DNA of 64,000 bases from CAYVAP01 sp964343195 (GTDB lineage Bacteria > Bacteroidota > Bacteroidia > J057), in the NCBI GenBank assembly GCA_964343195.1, contig CAYFIR010000006.1, positions 1 to 64,000 on the forward strand. The letters run 5' to 3'. Shown piece after piece: positions 43,532 to 51,269 of the stretch; positions within the stretch are counted from its first letter, which is position 1; the number at the start of each line of letters is the position of its first letter. The notes beneath the pieces are model-generated. The model worked only from the letters and a program-made list of their open reading frames with translations. It was not told the origin of the DNA and did not search any database. The position numbers were made by a program, and so were the translations under genes.

Positions 43532-44416
43532 ATGAAGGTACTTATAACCGGAGGCTCCGGATTCATTGGCACACATCTCGTAAAATCCCTGACGGCTGAT
43601 CAGCATCAGGTCGCTGTACTGACCCGGAGTAAAAAATCCACCAAAAATCGCTACCTGAGCTATTTGCAATGGGATGGTAAGCAGATGCCAATGGGCATCG
43701 GACTGTATGACGTGGTGATCAATCTGGCAGGGGCAAGTATTGCCGAAGGCCGCTGGACCGATGACCGTAAAAAGGAAATCCTCGAAAGCCGGATCAACGC
43801 TACCCAGGCCTGTGTGGAGTACATCAACAATTCTCCCAATACACCGGAGGTATTTATTTCTGCCTCAGCCGTGGGATACTATGGAATCGAGCATGACCAT
43901 CCTGTCGATGAGTCAGCCTCTCCGGGCCGCGACTTTGCCGCTGAGGTGGTTACTCAATGGGAAATCGAGGCCCACAAAGCCAAATGTCGCACGGTGCTTC
44001 CCAGGATCGGGCTGGTACTGGGAGAAGATGGGGGAATGATGGACAAGATGCTGCCGATATATCAGCTGTATTTGGGAGGAAAATTTGCCTCAGGAAAGCA
44101 GGGATTTCCCTGGATACACATCCAGGACGTGGTTAAGGCGATTCGCTTCCTGATTGAGGAGGAAACGGCAGAGGGCCCCTATAACCTTGCAGCACCGGAA
44201 AAAGTTGATCAGGAAACCTTCTCACACACTCTGGCCAAAAGCCTTGAAGTGAAGGATTTCTGGACTATTCCCAAGTTTGCGCTGGACCTGTTGTTTGGGG
44301 AGCAGAGTTTACTCTTTTGGGGTGGGCAGTTCGTCATCCCCAAAGCGCTCGAAGAGGCTCAGTTTGAGTTTGATTTCCCGAAGCTGCGCCCTGCTTTGGA
44401 TGACATTGTCGATTGA
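43532..44416 (+). CDS. TIGR01777 family NAD-dependent epimerase/dehydratase
   Basis: A 294-residue extended short-chain dehydrogenase. It has the dinucleotide-binding ITGGSGFIGTHLVKSL at the N-terminus, VVINLAGASIAEGRWTDDRK, the SASAVGYYG active-site region and RIGLVLGEDGGMMDKML. The C-terminal DUF1731-like part contains LALDLLFGEQSLLFWGGQ-type residues. E. coli YfcH is a relative. The reaction is not established. It precedes the LON-domain gene by about 50 bp on the same strand. Confidence 0.93.
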   Translation: MKVLITGGSGFIGTHLVKSLTADQHQVAVLTRSKKSTKNRYLSYLQWDGKQMPMGIGLYDVVINLAGASIAEGRWTDDRKKEILESRINATQACVEYINNSPNTPEVFISASAVGYYGIEHDHPVDESASPGRDFAAEVVTQWEIEAHKAKCRTVLPRIGLVLGEDGGMMDKMLPIYQLYLGGKFASGKQGFPWIHIQDVVKAIRFLIEEETAEGPYNLAAPEKVDQETFSHTLAKSLEVKDFWTIPKFALDLLFGEQSLLFWGGQFVIPKALEEAQFEFDFPKLRPALDDIVD

Positions 44417-44453
44417 GAAAGCAAGTAGCTGCATTTGAATACCAGTCCAATCA

Positions 44454-44479
44454 ATCACGAATTACGAATGGCAAATTTC
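44454..44479. repeat. Dispersed ACGAAT-type repeat overlapping a start codon
   Basis: ATCACGAATTACGAATGG runs straight into the ATG at 44468, followed by CAAATTTCGAC. The same word pattern occurs at the msrA start and upstream of the phzF-like gene. Confidence 0.6.
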
Positions 44480-45109
44480 GACTTCCTCCCTCTATTCCCG
44501 TTGAGTCTGGTTGTGTTCCCGGGGGAGTCCTTCCGGCTACACATATTTGAGGAGCGGTACAAGCAACTGGTTGGAGAATGCGTGAGCGCAGGAAAAACGT
44601 TTGGCGTTCCGACGGTGATTGATCAAAAACTGGGCAATATTGGGACTGAGGTACGCATAGTTTCGGTCGATAAATCCTACGGAGGAGGGGAACTGGACAT
44701 ATCTACCGAGGGAGTACGGCGTTTTGAAATGTTAAACTTTTATCGCGAAGCTCCCGGAAAGCTCTACTCTGGGGCCGAAATAGCCTGGTTTCTGGATGAT
44801 CCCAGCTTTGACATGGAGATCCGGTACGAGATATTTGAATTGCTGGAAGCATTAAATGAATCTCTCGGAATTCAGCGAAAGGTTGCGGAGAAACCGGAGG
44901 AAATCGACTCTTTTCTCCTGGGCCATCAAATCGGACTGACGCTCAAGCAGGAGTACGAACTCCTGGCCCTGAAAACCGAGCAGGATCGACTTGTCTATAT
45001 CCGCAAGTACATCGAAGACATTTTGCCAGTAGTCGAGCAGACCCAGCGAATGAAAGCCCGGGCAAAACTCAATGGGCATTACAAGAACATCGTTCCGCCA
45101 AACTTTTAG
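44468..45109 (+). CDS. LON substrate-binding domain protein
   Basis: 213 residues from ATG 44468; the frame opens 11 codons earlier in repeat sequence. The protein consists of a single LON N-terminal (PUA-like) domain: FLPLFPLSLVVFPGESF, LHIFEERYKQLVGEC, GELDISTEGVRRFEM, ending in a helical segment. It lacks the AAA+ and protease domains of Lon. Free-standing LON domains are common and are thought to bind proteins or peptides; no partner is known. It follows the epimerase gene closely. Confidence 0.9.
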   Translation: MANFDFLPLFPLSLVVFPGESFRLHIFEERYKQLVGECVSAGKTFGVPTVIDQKLGNIGTEVRIVSVDKSYGGGELDISTEGVRRFEMLNFYREAPGKLYSGAEIAWFLDDPSFDMEIRYEIFELLEALNESLGIQRKVAEKPEEIDSFLLGHQIGLTLKQEYELLALKTEQDRLVYIRKYIEDILPVVEQTQRMKARAKLNGHYKNIVPPNF

Positions 45110-45184
45110 TGCTTCACATTCGAAATATGTAATCAACGCGAGTTGTGAGTTTCTGGGCTTCAATTCCAATTGGAACAAGCAGCC

Positions 45185-45280
45185 TAAAGCAAGCCTGGGG
45201 CGGCGTAGGGCGGCATTTGGTGAACTGGGGCGGCCTGTGGGTAGAATGAAATGCCGAGCTTTTCTTGCTTACTTCTTTTG
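45185..45280 (+). repeat. ~97-bp direct repeat, copy A
   Basis: Begins TAAAGCAAGCCTGGGG and ends GAAATGCCGAGC-TTTTCTTGC-TTACTTCTTTTG. It is closely similar to copy B at 45382-45478, especially over the last 37 bases, which look identical. It lies in a gene-free stretch (45110-45929). Confidence 0.85.
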
Positions 45281-45381
45281 TAGGGGAGAAAGTAGCACTT
45301 TAAACTTTCTGATTCCTCCCTCTCTCACACAGGCCATCTCCCTCCAAAGGGAGATACTCGCAGTGGCACTTGGGCAAAGGT

Positions 45382-45478
45382 CTAAAGCACGCTTTTGGCT
45401 GCGCTGGCCCGGCATTTGGCGTTCGGGGCGGCTTGTGGGCAGCCTGAAATGCCGAGCTTTTCTTGCTTACTTCTTTTG
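45382..45478 (+). repeat. ~97-bp direct repeat, copy B, followed by hairpin and satellites
   Basis: Copy B ends in CTTACTTCTTTT and is followed by AAAGAAGTAAG, making a perfect 11-bp hairpin. The phrase GAAGTAAGTCCCGCTGAAGG then recurs at about 45482 and 45560, with a diverged form at about 45636 (GAAAGTAGGTCCCGCTGATC). Frames across this block give peptides such as AFLAYFF on both copies, an artefact of the repeat. The rest of 45110-45929 shows no gene. Confidence 0.85.
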
Positions 45479-45852
45479 AAAAAGAAGTAAGTCCCGCTGA
45501 AGGCGAAATAGCACTTGAAAACACGTCGAATATTAAGAATCCGATTGCGGACCTAAAAAAGAAGTAAGTCCCGCTGAAGGCGAAATACCACTTTCAGAGG
45601 AAGCAAATTAACAATCCATTTGCGGAGCTAGAAAGAAAGTAGGTCCCGCTGATCCGCGATCCCGTGAAACGGGGAAGCGGCACTACACTGGTAGCCAGTC
45701 GCTTATGAGAAATAAAATCCGAAACTGACGTTACCCAGCAATTTGTGATTCAAAGTGCTTATGTTCAGGTACTTGCTTCACTTTGGGCTGGGTTGTTACT
45801 TCATTCTGAATACATTGATGGCTTAGGCGCAATGATCCTGAGATTTTGGGAC

Positions 45853-45882
45853 AAAAAATCCCGACATATCAGATATGTCGGG
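45853..45882 (-). terminator. Terminator of the small membrane protein gene
   Basis: A perfect palindromic stem CCCGACATATC / GATATGTCGGG (45860-45882) followed on the minus strand by ATTTTTTG. It lies 47 bp past the stop codon at 45930. Confidence 0.85.
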
Positions 45883-45929
45883 TAGGTTTTGTTTGGAAAA
45901 TTGGACCAATAGTGGGTTAGTCTTCAGAA

Positions 45930-46190
45930 TTAGGGAAGCCCCATAAAATAGTCCTGGGTTTTTGGCTGGTCAGTAGTCTGAGAAACAGATGTTGCGGGAT
46001 CACAAGTGACTGCGGCGCTGTTCACTCTTACATTGTGAGGCAAAAACTGCTCTCCACCATACAGCAGACCCAGGTAAAATACCAGGAACAACCCCAATAC
46101 CAGCCATTGCTTTCGGCCAAGCTTTTTAGCCAGCCAGCCTCTGGTATGTTGGTGGTAGGATTGCATGGGTGTAGGTGGTTTGGTGTTCAT
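45930..46190 (-). CDS. Small single-pass membrane protein
   Basis: 86 residues with one membrane helix (QWLVLGLFLVFYLGLLYGG, about residues 28-46), a basic N-terminus (WLAKKLGRK) and a short polar C-terminus with one Cys. ATG 46190 or the internal Met9 could be the start. No family is recognised. A strong terminator downstream on the same strand supports that it is transcribed. Confidence 0.6.
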   Translation of the reverse strand: MNTKPPTPMQSYHQHTRGWLAKKLGRKQWLVLGLFLVFYLGLLYGGEQFLPHNVRVNSAAVTCDPATSVSQTTDQPKTQDYFMGLP

Positions 46191-46457
46191 TCAGGATTTA
46201 GACGCTAGGATGGTTAAAAACGCTGCTTCTGGGTACCTGTTCTTATTGGGGGTTGAACTGTTTATTCGAAATTTGGATTGCGAAAAAGTCTCGGGTTGTG
46301 TACTAAGGCAATATTCGTTACAACTGATGCTGCATTCAAGACGAATTACCCGTAGCCTATTACACTGCTTTCCTGTAGGAAAATCGGACTTGAGGAGATT
46401 ATTATCTGATCCTCTTGAAAACTGACCATTTGATTGCTATTTTTCATAAAGGTTTAA

Positions 46458-46530
46458 GCGAGAGTAGCTCAGTTGGTAGAGCATCAGCTTCCCAAGCTGA
46501 GGGTCGCGGGTTCGATTCCCGTCTCTCGCT
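46458..46530 (+). tRNA. tRNA-Gly (CCC)
   Basis: A 73-nt cloverleaf. The acceptor stem GCGAGAG pairs with CTCTCGC, the anticodon stem-loop is TCAGC-TTCCCAA-GCTGA giving anticodon CCC, and the T arm is GCGGG-TTCGATT-CCCGT. The 3' CCA is not encoded. It reads GGG codons. A terminator follows 11 bp later. Confidence 0.95.
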
Positions 46531-46541
46531 CTTGACAATCG

Positions 46542-46574
46542 CCTCACGGATTCCCTTATTCGTGAGGTTTTTTT
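46542..46574 (+). terminator. Terminator of tRNA-Gly
   Basis: A 7-bp stem CCTCACG / CGTGAGG with a 12-base loop, followed directly by seven T. The next gene starts 7 bp later at 46581. Confidence 0.85.
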
Positions 46575-46580
46575 CATTTT

Positions 46581-48107
46581 ATGCCAAAAAGCTTACATGC
46601 CAAACCCCTGACCCTGGGTCTGCTGGTTCTTGCCTTCCTGATGCGGGTAGAGCACCGCAGCGCCTATCGCAACCTGTTCCTCGACACCGAAGTGCAGGTA
46701 GCTGCGGCTCATCAGGCGATTGAAGGTCAGGGCTTTACCTGGCCCCGGGTGCAAGGCGAAGACTGGAGTCAGGTCTATTCCCAACCGCTGGACATGGTGG
46801 CACCAGGTTACAGCCGGCTATTGGCCGTTTCCCTTTGGATTACTCATGATCCCTATGCCGCTATCTGGTGGGTGGACTTTGTGGCTCTAATGCTGATTTT
46901 TGGTGCCATTCATGGGATTTTCCATGCGCTCACTGGCAGCCACTTTCATCGAAATTACCGCTGGTACCTGATTTTTATCGCACTTTCACCTGCTCCGCTG
47001 CATTACCTGAGTGGTTCCGGTATGTGGGCGTTGGCCTGCCTGTCCCTGGCATGGTGGCTGACTATCGGTAAGTTTTCCTGGGGCAAATCTCTCCTGGCCA
47101 TCGGGCTGATGGTGCTGGCTGCCTGGACGCGCATCGCCTATCTGAGCCTGTTGCCGCTGCTTCCGATTTGCTGGCTGGTGGAAGGACTTCGAAGAAAAGA
47201 CAGGAAGCAGCTCTGGCTGGGAGCTGGGGTCATGCTGCTGGCCATGGCCTGGCTCATACGCGAACTCACCCAGTCCTCGGTGCCCAGCTACTACGCCGAT
47301 CAGCGCGGCATTTTTCCCGAACATTTGCTTCAACTTGAGCCATTTCCTTTCAAAGCCTTCCTGTACTACGGACTGCCCCATGAACTGGCCCTCAGGGGCT
47401 TCAGCGAGATCGCATGGGTAGGCTTACAGGTGCTGGCTTATGGTGTTTCGCTGGCATTGGTCGCAATGGCGATCTGGACAGGCTGGAGAACCTGGCGAAA
47501 GCCCGACTCTTCTGCCCCTGCTCGCTTTGCTATCGAAATATTTGTGACTACTGTTCTCACCCTGGGGCTGCTCGGCTATCAGTCCCTGACCCATCCGCCC
47601 GAAACCTGGAACTGGATCGGCTTTTGGACCTTTCTCATGGAGCCCCGCTACTATGCTCCGGCTATGCTGGGGCTGGTGATCTGGCTGTTTTTTCAGGTGG
47701 GCAAAATGGAAAATGGATGGCTCAAAAAAGGACTCAGGCTCTGGCTGCTTGCCGTCACCCTGGCCGCCTACACCTATCCCTTGTGGCTAAAAATCAGGTT
47801 GTACGTGCTGGATGAACCCGCGGGTACCTTCTACGCCGACCCCAATCCGGCGTACCTTCATGCTCTTCAGCAATTGGCCGACACAACCACCCTGCCCCTT
47901 GTGGCAGTGGGATATCCAGGTTCCCAGGCTCCTGCCATGGTCGGAGTACCAACCGTGGAGGCCGAGGAATTAGAGGAATTCAGCACATCATCGCCCATCT
48001 ACCTGGTCGCACCAGCCGAAGTTCTGCCTGAGCTTCCCCCGGAAATTTCTGCTGAGGAATTGCCCTTCGAACCGGGATATCAGCTCTGGCGCCTGAGTAC
48101 TCACTGA
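46581..48107 (+). CDS. Polytopic membrane protein, GT-C glycosyltransferase-like
   Basis: A 508-residue protein with about ten membrane helices. An N-terminal luminal loop after the first helix has acidic residues (LDTEVQVAAAHQAIEGQG), where GT-C enzymes carry their catalytic Asp/Glu, and a C-terminal soluble tail follows the last helix. I do not recognise a precise family. It probably transfers a sugar from a lipid carrier to a surface glycan or protein; this is inference. Its stop overlaps the 3' end of the convergent GT-C-like gene by 7 bp. It starts 7 bp past the tRNA terminator. Confidence 0.7.
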   Translation: MPKSLHAKPLTLGLLVLAFLMRVEHRSAYRNLFLDTEVQVAAAHQAIEGQGFTWPRVQGEDWSQVYSQPLDMVAPGYSRLLAVSLWITHDPYAAIWWVDFVALMLIFGAIHGIFHALTGSHFHRNYRWYLIFIALSPAPLHYLSGSGMWALACLSLAWWLTIGKFSWGKSLLAIGLMVLAAWTRIAYLSLLPLLPICWLVEGLRRKDRKQLWLGAGVMLLAMAWLIRELTQSSVPSYYADQRGIFPEHLLQLEPFPFKAFLYYGLPHELALRGFSEIAWVGLQVLAYGVSLALVAMAIWTGWRTWRKPDSSAPARFAIEIFVTTVLTLGLLGYQSLTHPPETWNWIGFWTFLMEPRYYAPAMLGLVIWLFFQVGKMENGWLKKGLRLWLLAVTLAAYTYPLWLKIRLYVLDEPAGTFYADPNPAYLHALQQLADTTTLPLVAVGYPGSQAPAMVGVPTVEAEELEEFSTSSPIYLVAPAEVLPELPPEISAEELPFEPGYQLWRLSTH

Positions 48108-49705
48108 AATCCTGCTTTGGGCTCCTTGTAAGCTCCATGGTTGAGCAAAACCTTCCGGATTTCCAGATAAGCCGGAGCCTCGACATCCAGCAGGTACCAA
48201 TCGTAGCGTTCGTAAGGAGCCAGTTGGCTGCCTCGCAACTGGAGGAAGTAATCGAGGACGTCCAGGCTTTTCAGCGTGATCTGATCTCGAAGGTCCAACG
48301 GGGGCTTGGGGGGCACGGCAAAGGGCACCCGCCAGATTTCATAGGTGCCATGCTCATAGGCATATTTAAACGAATTGAACACCATGTGGTCCCAGTTGCG
48401 GGTGGTGGCATAGGGTTCCCTTAGCCGCAGGTACAGAGAGTCAGCCGGGGTCATGCCCTCGTGCCAGGCGATCAGGTGCGGGGCAAATTCGTCTAAAAGC
48501 CGCTCATGGGGCACCGTTGTAGCCAGAGCGGGGGTATTCAGCCCCCAAAGGTCGATGGCCTCCCAGCCAGACTGATAGGGTAGGTGGCCAGCTTCGGTGA
48601 TGGCCATGCGGTGCGCTTGTATATCACTCAATTCTGTGGCGAGGTCGGCTATTTGCTGTGTGCGTGTCTGCATGGCCCTTAGTCCATAAACGAAAAAGTA
48701 GAAACCCGATAAGCCGATGAACACCAGCCACATCAGGCGTTGCAGGTTCCCGGTTCTCCAGTGTATCGCTGCCAGGGCCATTGCCCCTACCAGCAGGGGA
48801 AGTACGAAGCGGTTGGCGACATTTTGCTCCAGCGCGGTAATGCTATACAGCAGGCCGGGCAGCAGGACGAAGGCTGTCCCAAACACCAGTACTTCCCGCC
48901 ATTCTTCGCGGACTTTCTTACCCAGAACCAGGATAAGCCAAAGGGGGCCCACATAGCGAATCAGGTAAACCAGCAGGTATTTCACCGATCCGACCACCAG
49001 GAGGCCGCTTTTTTCGGGAGTCGCGACGGTTTTTACGAGGAATGGCAGGGGGAGCCATTCGCCGAAGTACCAGGTGCGCCACACGTAGTAGAGCAGTCCG
49101 GGGATGACGGCCCACGCCGCGATCCGCTTGAGGTTCGTGATTCGTTCGGAAGGGAATAGCCACAGGCTCGCGACAGCCAGCGGAGCCGCGATGAAGAACC
49201 CGTCGGGGCGTATCAACACACAGGCCAGCGCGCTGAGGTACAGGAATCGCCAGCTTCTGTTGTGCCAAAACCAGACGCATAACCACAGACTCAGCCCCCA
49301 GAAATTGACCGAAAATCCCTGAATTGCGGCCCATTGCTGTGAAGCGAGCAGCCACCCCAGCCAGAGCAGCGCGGTTTGGGGCAGTTTGCCATCGACCAAT
49401 CTGTACTGAACCCACAGCGTGGCGATCAGGCTGAAGACAGATATTCCCAATGCCGCATGGCTGCTGCTTAGGCCCAGTTTGTACAGCCCGGCGATCAGCA
49501 CCATCCAGAGGAAGTCAGTCGCCCCTTCGGCGCGTTCGCCGCCGGGGTTGTAACTGATGCGTCCGGTATCTGCCAGGTTTTCGCTGTAGCGAAAGAGGAT
49601 CGCGGCATCTTCCGCGATGGGAAGATTTAGTCCGAGCATGAGCCAAATGAGGAGTAGGAGTCCGGTTGCCAGAAATAGCGCGAATCGAGGTAACTGGTGA
49701 ACCAT
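48101..49705 (-). CDS. GT-C family glycosyltransferase-like membrane protein (AftB-like)
   Basis: A 534-residue protein with about ten membrane helices and a C-terminal soluble domain of ~150 residues. The first loop has AEDAAILFRYSENLADTG then SYNPGGERAEGATDFLWM. This acidic, Arg-Tyr, NPGER, EG-T-FLW pattern is the hallmark of AftB-like GT-C transferases (mycobacterial arabinofuranosyltransferases and many bacterial relatives), which use polyprenyl-phosphate sugars. The donor here is unknown. The gene is convergent with, and overlaps by 7 bp, the other GT-C-like gene; the two may act in the same glycan pathway. Confidence 0.8.
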   Translation of the reverse strand: MVHQLPRFALFLATGLLLLIWLMLGLNLPIAEDAAILFRYSENLADTGRISYNPGGERAEGATDFLWMVLIAGLYKLGLSSSHAALGISVFSLIATLWVQYRLVDGKLPQTALLWLGWLLASQQWAAIQGFSVNFWGLSLWLCVWFWHNRSWRFLYLSALACVLIRPDGFFIAAPLAVASLWLFPSERITNLKRIAAWAVIPGLLYYVWRTWYFGEWLPLPFLVKTVATPEKSGLLVVGSVKYLLVYLIRYVGPLWLILVLGKKVREEWREVLVFGTAFVLLPGLLYSITALEQNVANRFVLPLLVGAMALAAIHWRTGNLQRLMWLVFIGLSGFYFFVYGLRAMQTRTQQIADLATELSDIQAHRMAITEAGHLPYQSGWEAIDLWGLNTPALATTVPHERLLDEFAPHLIAWHEGMTPADSLYLRLREPYATTRNWDHMVFNSFKYAYEHGTYEIWRVPFAVPPKPPLDLRDQITLKSLDVLDYFLQLRGSQLAPYERYDWYLLDVEAPAYLEIRKVLLNHGAYKEPKAGFQ

Positions 49706-49758
49706 GGGATCAAGATACCCATTTTTTGGGCTTGCTGTGAGTTAAAGCCATGCAGCTT

Positions 49759-49833
49759 CTTGCTGAGGGCTAAAGCCGCACAGCAAGTAAGAAGGCTGCC
49801 TTTTACTAGCCGGGCTGATTTATTTCCCGGCAA
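49759..49833 (+). repeat. Two-hairpin repeat, left copy (inverted partner at 53323-53398)
   Basis: Contains hairpin CTTGCTG ... CAGCAAG (49759-49787) and hairpin GCCGGG ... CCCGGC (49809-49831), joined by CCTTTTACTA. The reverse complement of 53323-53398 has the same two hairpins in the same order, with high identity. The 49706-50135 gap otherwise contains only a doubtful 71-codon frame at 49859-50074, which I do not accept. Confidence 0.85.
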
Positions 49834-50135
49834 TAGCCATGTCCAATTTTGTTAGCATATGGTTATGGATGGTGCTCTTTATATTGGCGTTGGCCCGAAT
49901 TTCTACTGGTTTTCCCGTAGCCAGATCTCTTTTTTGAATTTTTTCTCCTTTACCCGGACAAAAAAATGGGATAATCTTAAATGTTTGGTAATGAGTGTTT
50001 TGTGGTTGTTAGGGTTTGGGTATATGGTCTTTGAGTTGCCAAACCTGGAGGGGAAACCTTTCCATGGGGCGTGATAAAAGGGTTGTCATCTTTGCTGACG
50101 TCAACAATTGATTTACACCCATAATTGTTAGAAAG

Positions 50136-51089
50136 ATGACTGTAATGACCGAAGCCAATCGCCAGGTGAATCTGAAGGAAGAGGCGAAAATGATCCTGGG
50201 TATGATCCAGGAAACAGAAGAGAAGTACAGCGCGGGCTACCTGATCCGGCTGTTGAAAGGAGACACACGCTACGAGGTACGAGTGGAGGAACACCGGGAA
50301 CTGAAGGCTTACGGTTCCATGCCCGATGTTCACACCGACCGGCTGCGAAATATCCTGAGATTTCTGGAAGGAATGGACCTGATCGAAGCCCGCGACGGCG
50401 TGTATGGCATCCTGGGCCTGACGGGAAAGGGGCTGGAATTTCTCAATCAACCTGAGGACCTGTGGGTGGACTACCGCACCCTCCGCATGAAGGAATACGA
50501 CCAGCGGCTGCTGCTGGAGCTACGTGAGATCCGTCGTGAACTCAGCAAGTCGGAGGGAAAAGCGCCTTTCCGCATATTTACCGATCACATGCTGGAGAAT
50601 CTGATCCGCGAAAAGCCGATCAACACACCGGACCTTCAGATGATCCCCGGATTTGGGGACTACAAGGTGAACCGCTACGGCCCTGCTATTTTGCAGGCTG
50701 TCAACCGGATTCAGACTCAGAAAGAAGAGTCCAATCGCATCAAGCGGCTCAAAGAGGTGCGGCAGCCCTCCTATCAGGCGACTAAAAGTCTGTTCGAAGC
50801 CGGCCTTTCCGAGGCGGAAATTGCGCAGCGCCGCAACCTCAAGCCGACCACCGTCCGCAAGATGCTGCTGGCCCTGCACCGAGAGGGCGAAATCAACCTT
50901 ACTCCCTGGATTGAGCAGCACCTGGATGAGCAGACCCTGGAAAAAGGCACCACCTATTTTCAGCAGCACCGCAATCCCCGCCTCAAGGAGGCCTACGAAA
51001 CCCTGGGACTGGATTACGCCACCCTGCGCCTCTGCCGCCTGTACGTCGCTGAAGTTTCCTCCCACAGCGAAGAAGTTGAAGTGGCATGA
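50136..51089 (+). CDS. RQC-HRDC-HTH protein (RecQ C-terminal half without helicase), copy 1
   Basis: 317 residues. Residues ~14-105 match the RecQ C-terminal winged helix (RQC): KMILGMIQETEEKYSAGYLI, LKAYGSMPDVHTDRL, GVYGILGLTGKGLEFL. Residues ~120-195 match HRDC: LLLELREIRRELSKSEG, PFRIFTDHMLENLIREKP and IPGFGDYKVNRYGPAIL. Residues ~212-300 match the helix-turn-helix domain that ends many RecQ proteins: LFEAGLSEAEIAQRRNLKP, INLTPWIEQHLDEQTL. The DEAD/helicase domains and zinc site are absent, and the upstream DNA does not encode them, so this is not a frame-shifted RecQ. It should bind DNA. A paralogue follows 180 bp downstream. Confidence 0.85.
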   Translation: MTVMTEANRQVNLKEEAKMILGMIQETEEKYSAGYLIRLLKGDTRYEVRVEEHRELKAYGSMPDVHTDRLRNILRFLEGMDLIEARDGVYGILGLTGKGLEFLNQPEDLWVDYRTLRMKEYDQRLLLELREIRRELSKSEGKAPFRIFTDHMLENLIREKPINTPDLQMIPGFGDYKVNRYGPAILQAVNRIQTQKEESNRIKRLKEVRQPSYQATKSLFEAGLSEAEIAQRRNLKPTTVRKMLLALHREGEINLTPWIEQHLDEQTLEKGTTYFQQHRNPRLKEAYETLGLDYATLRLCRLYVAEVSSHSEEVEVA

Positions 51090-51269
51090 TGGGTTGGTTC
51101 AGGACGTCGGGATTTTGAGACTTTTGGATATCGAGACGTTGAAATGAAGAATGAACCGATGCTTTTCTCAGCAATGTTTTGATTATCCGCCTGCTCTCAA
51201 AATCGCAGACTTCCCCCATCCCAAACTCTCAATTATCTCATTATCTCTCCATCTCAAAATCACATTGTC

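Noticed and set aside
45072..45479. 135-codon frame with repeated AFLAYFF segments
   Set aside because: Product of the ~97-bp direct repeat; no start signal or family resemblance.
49859..50074. 71-codon plus-strand frame with one possible membrane helix
   Set aside because: No clear ribosome site, terminator or family; the hydrophobic part comes from TG-rich DNA. It could be revisited if conserved.
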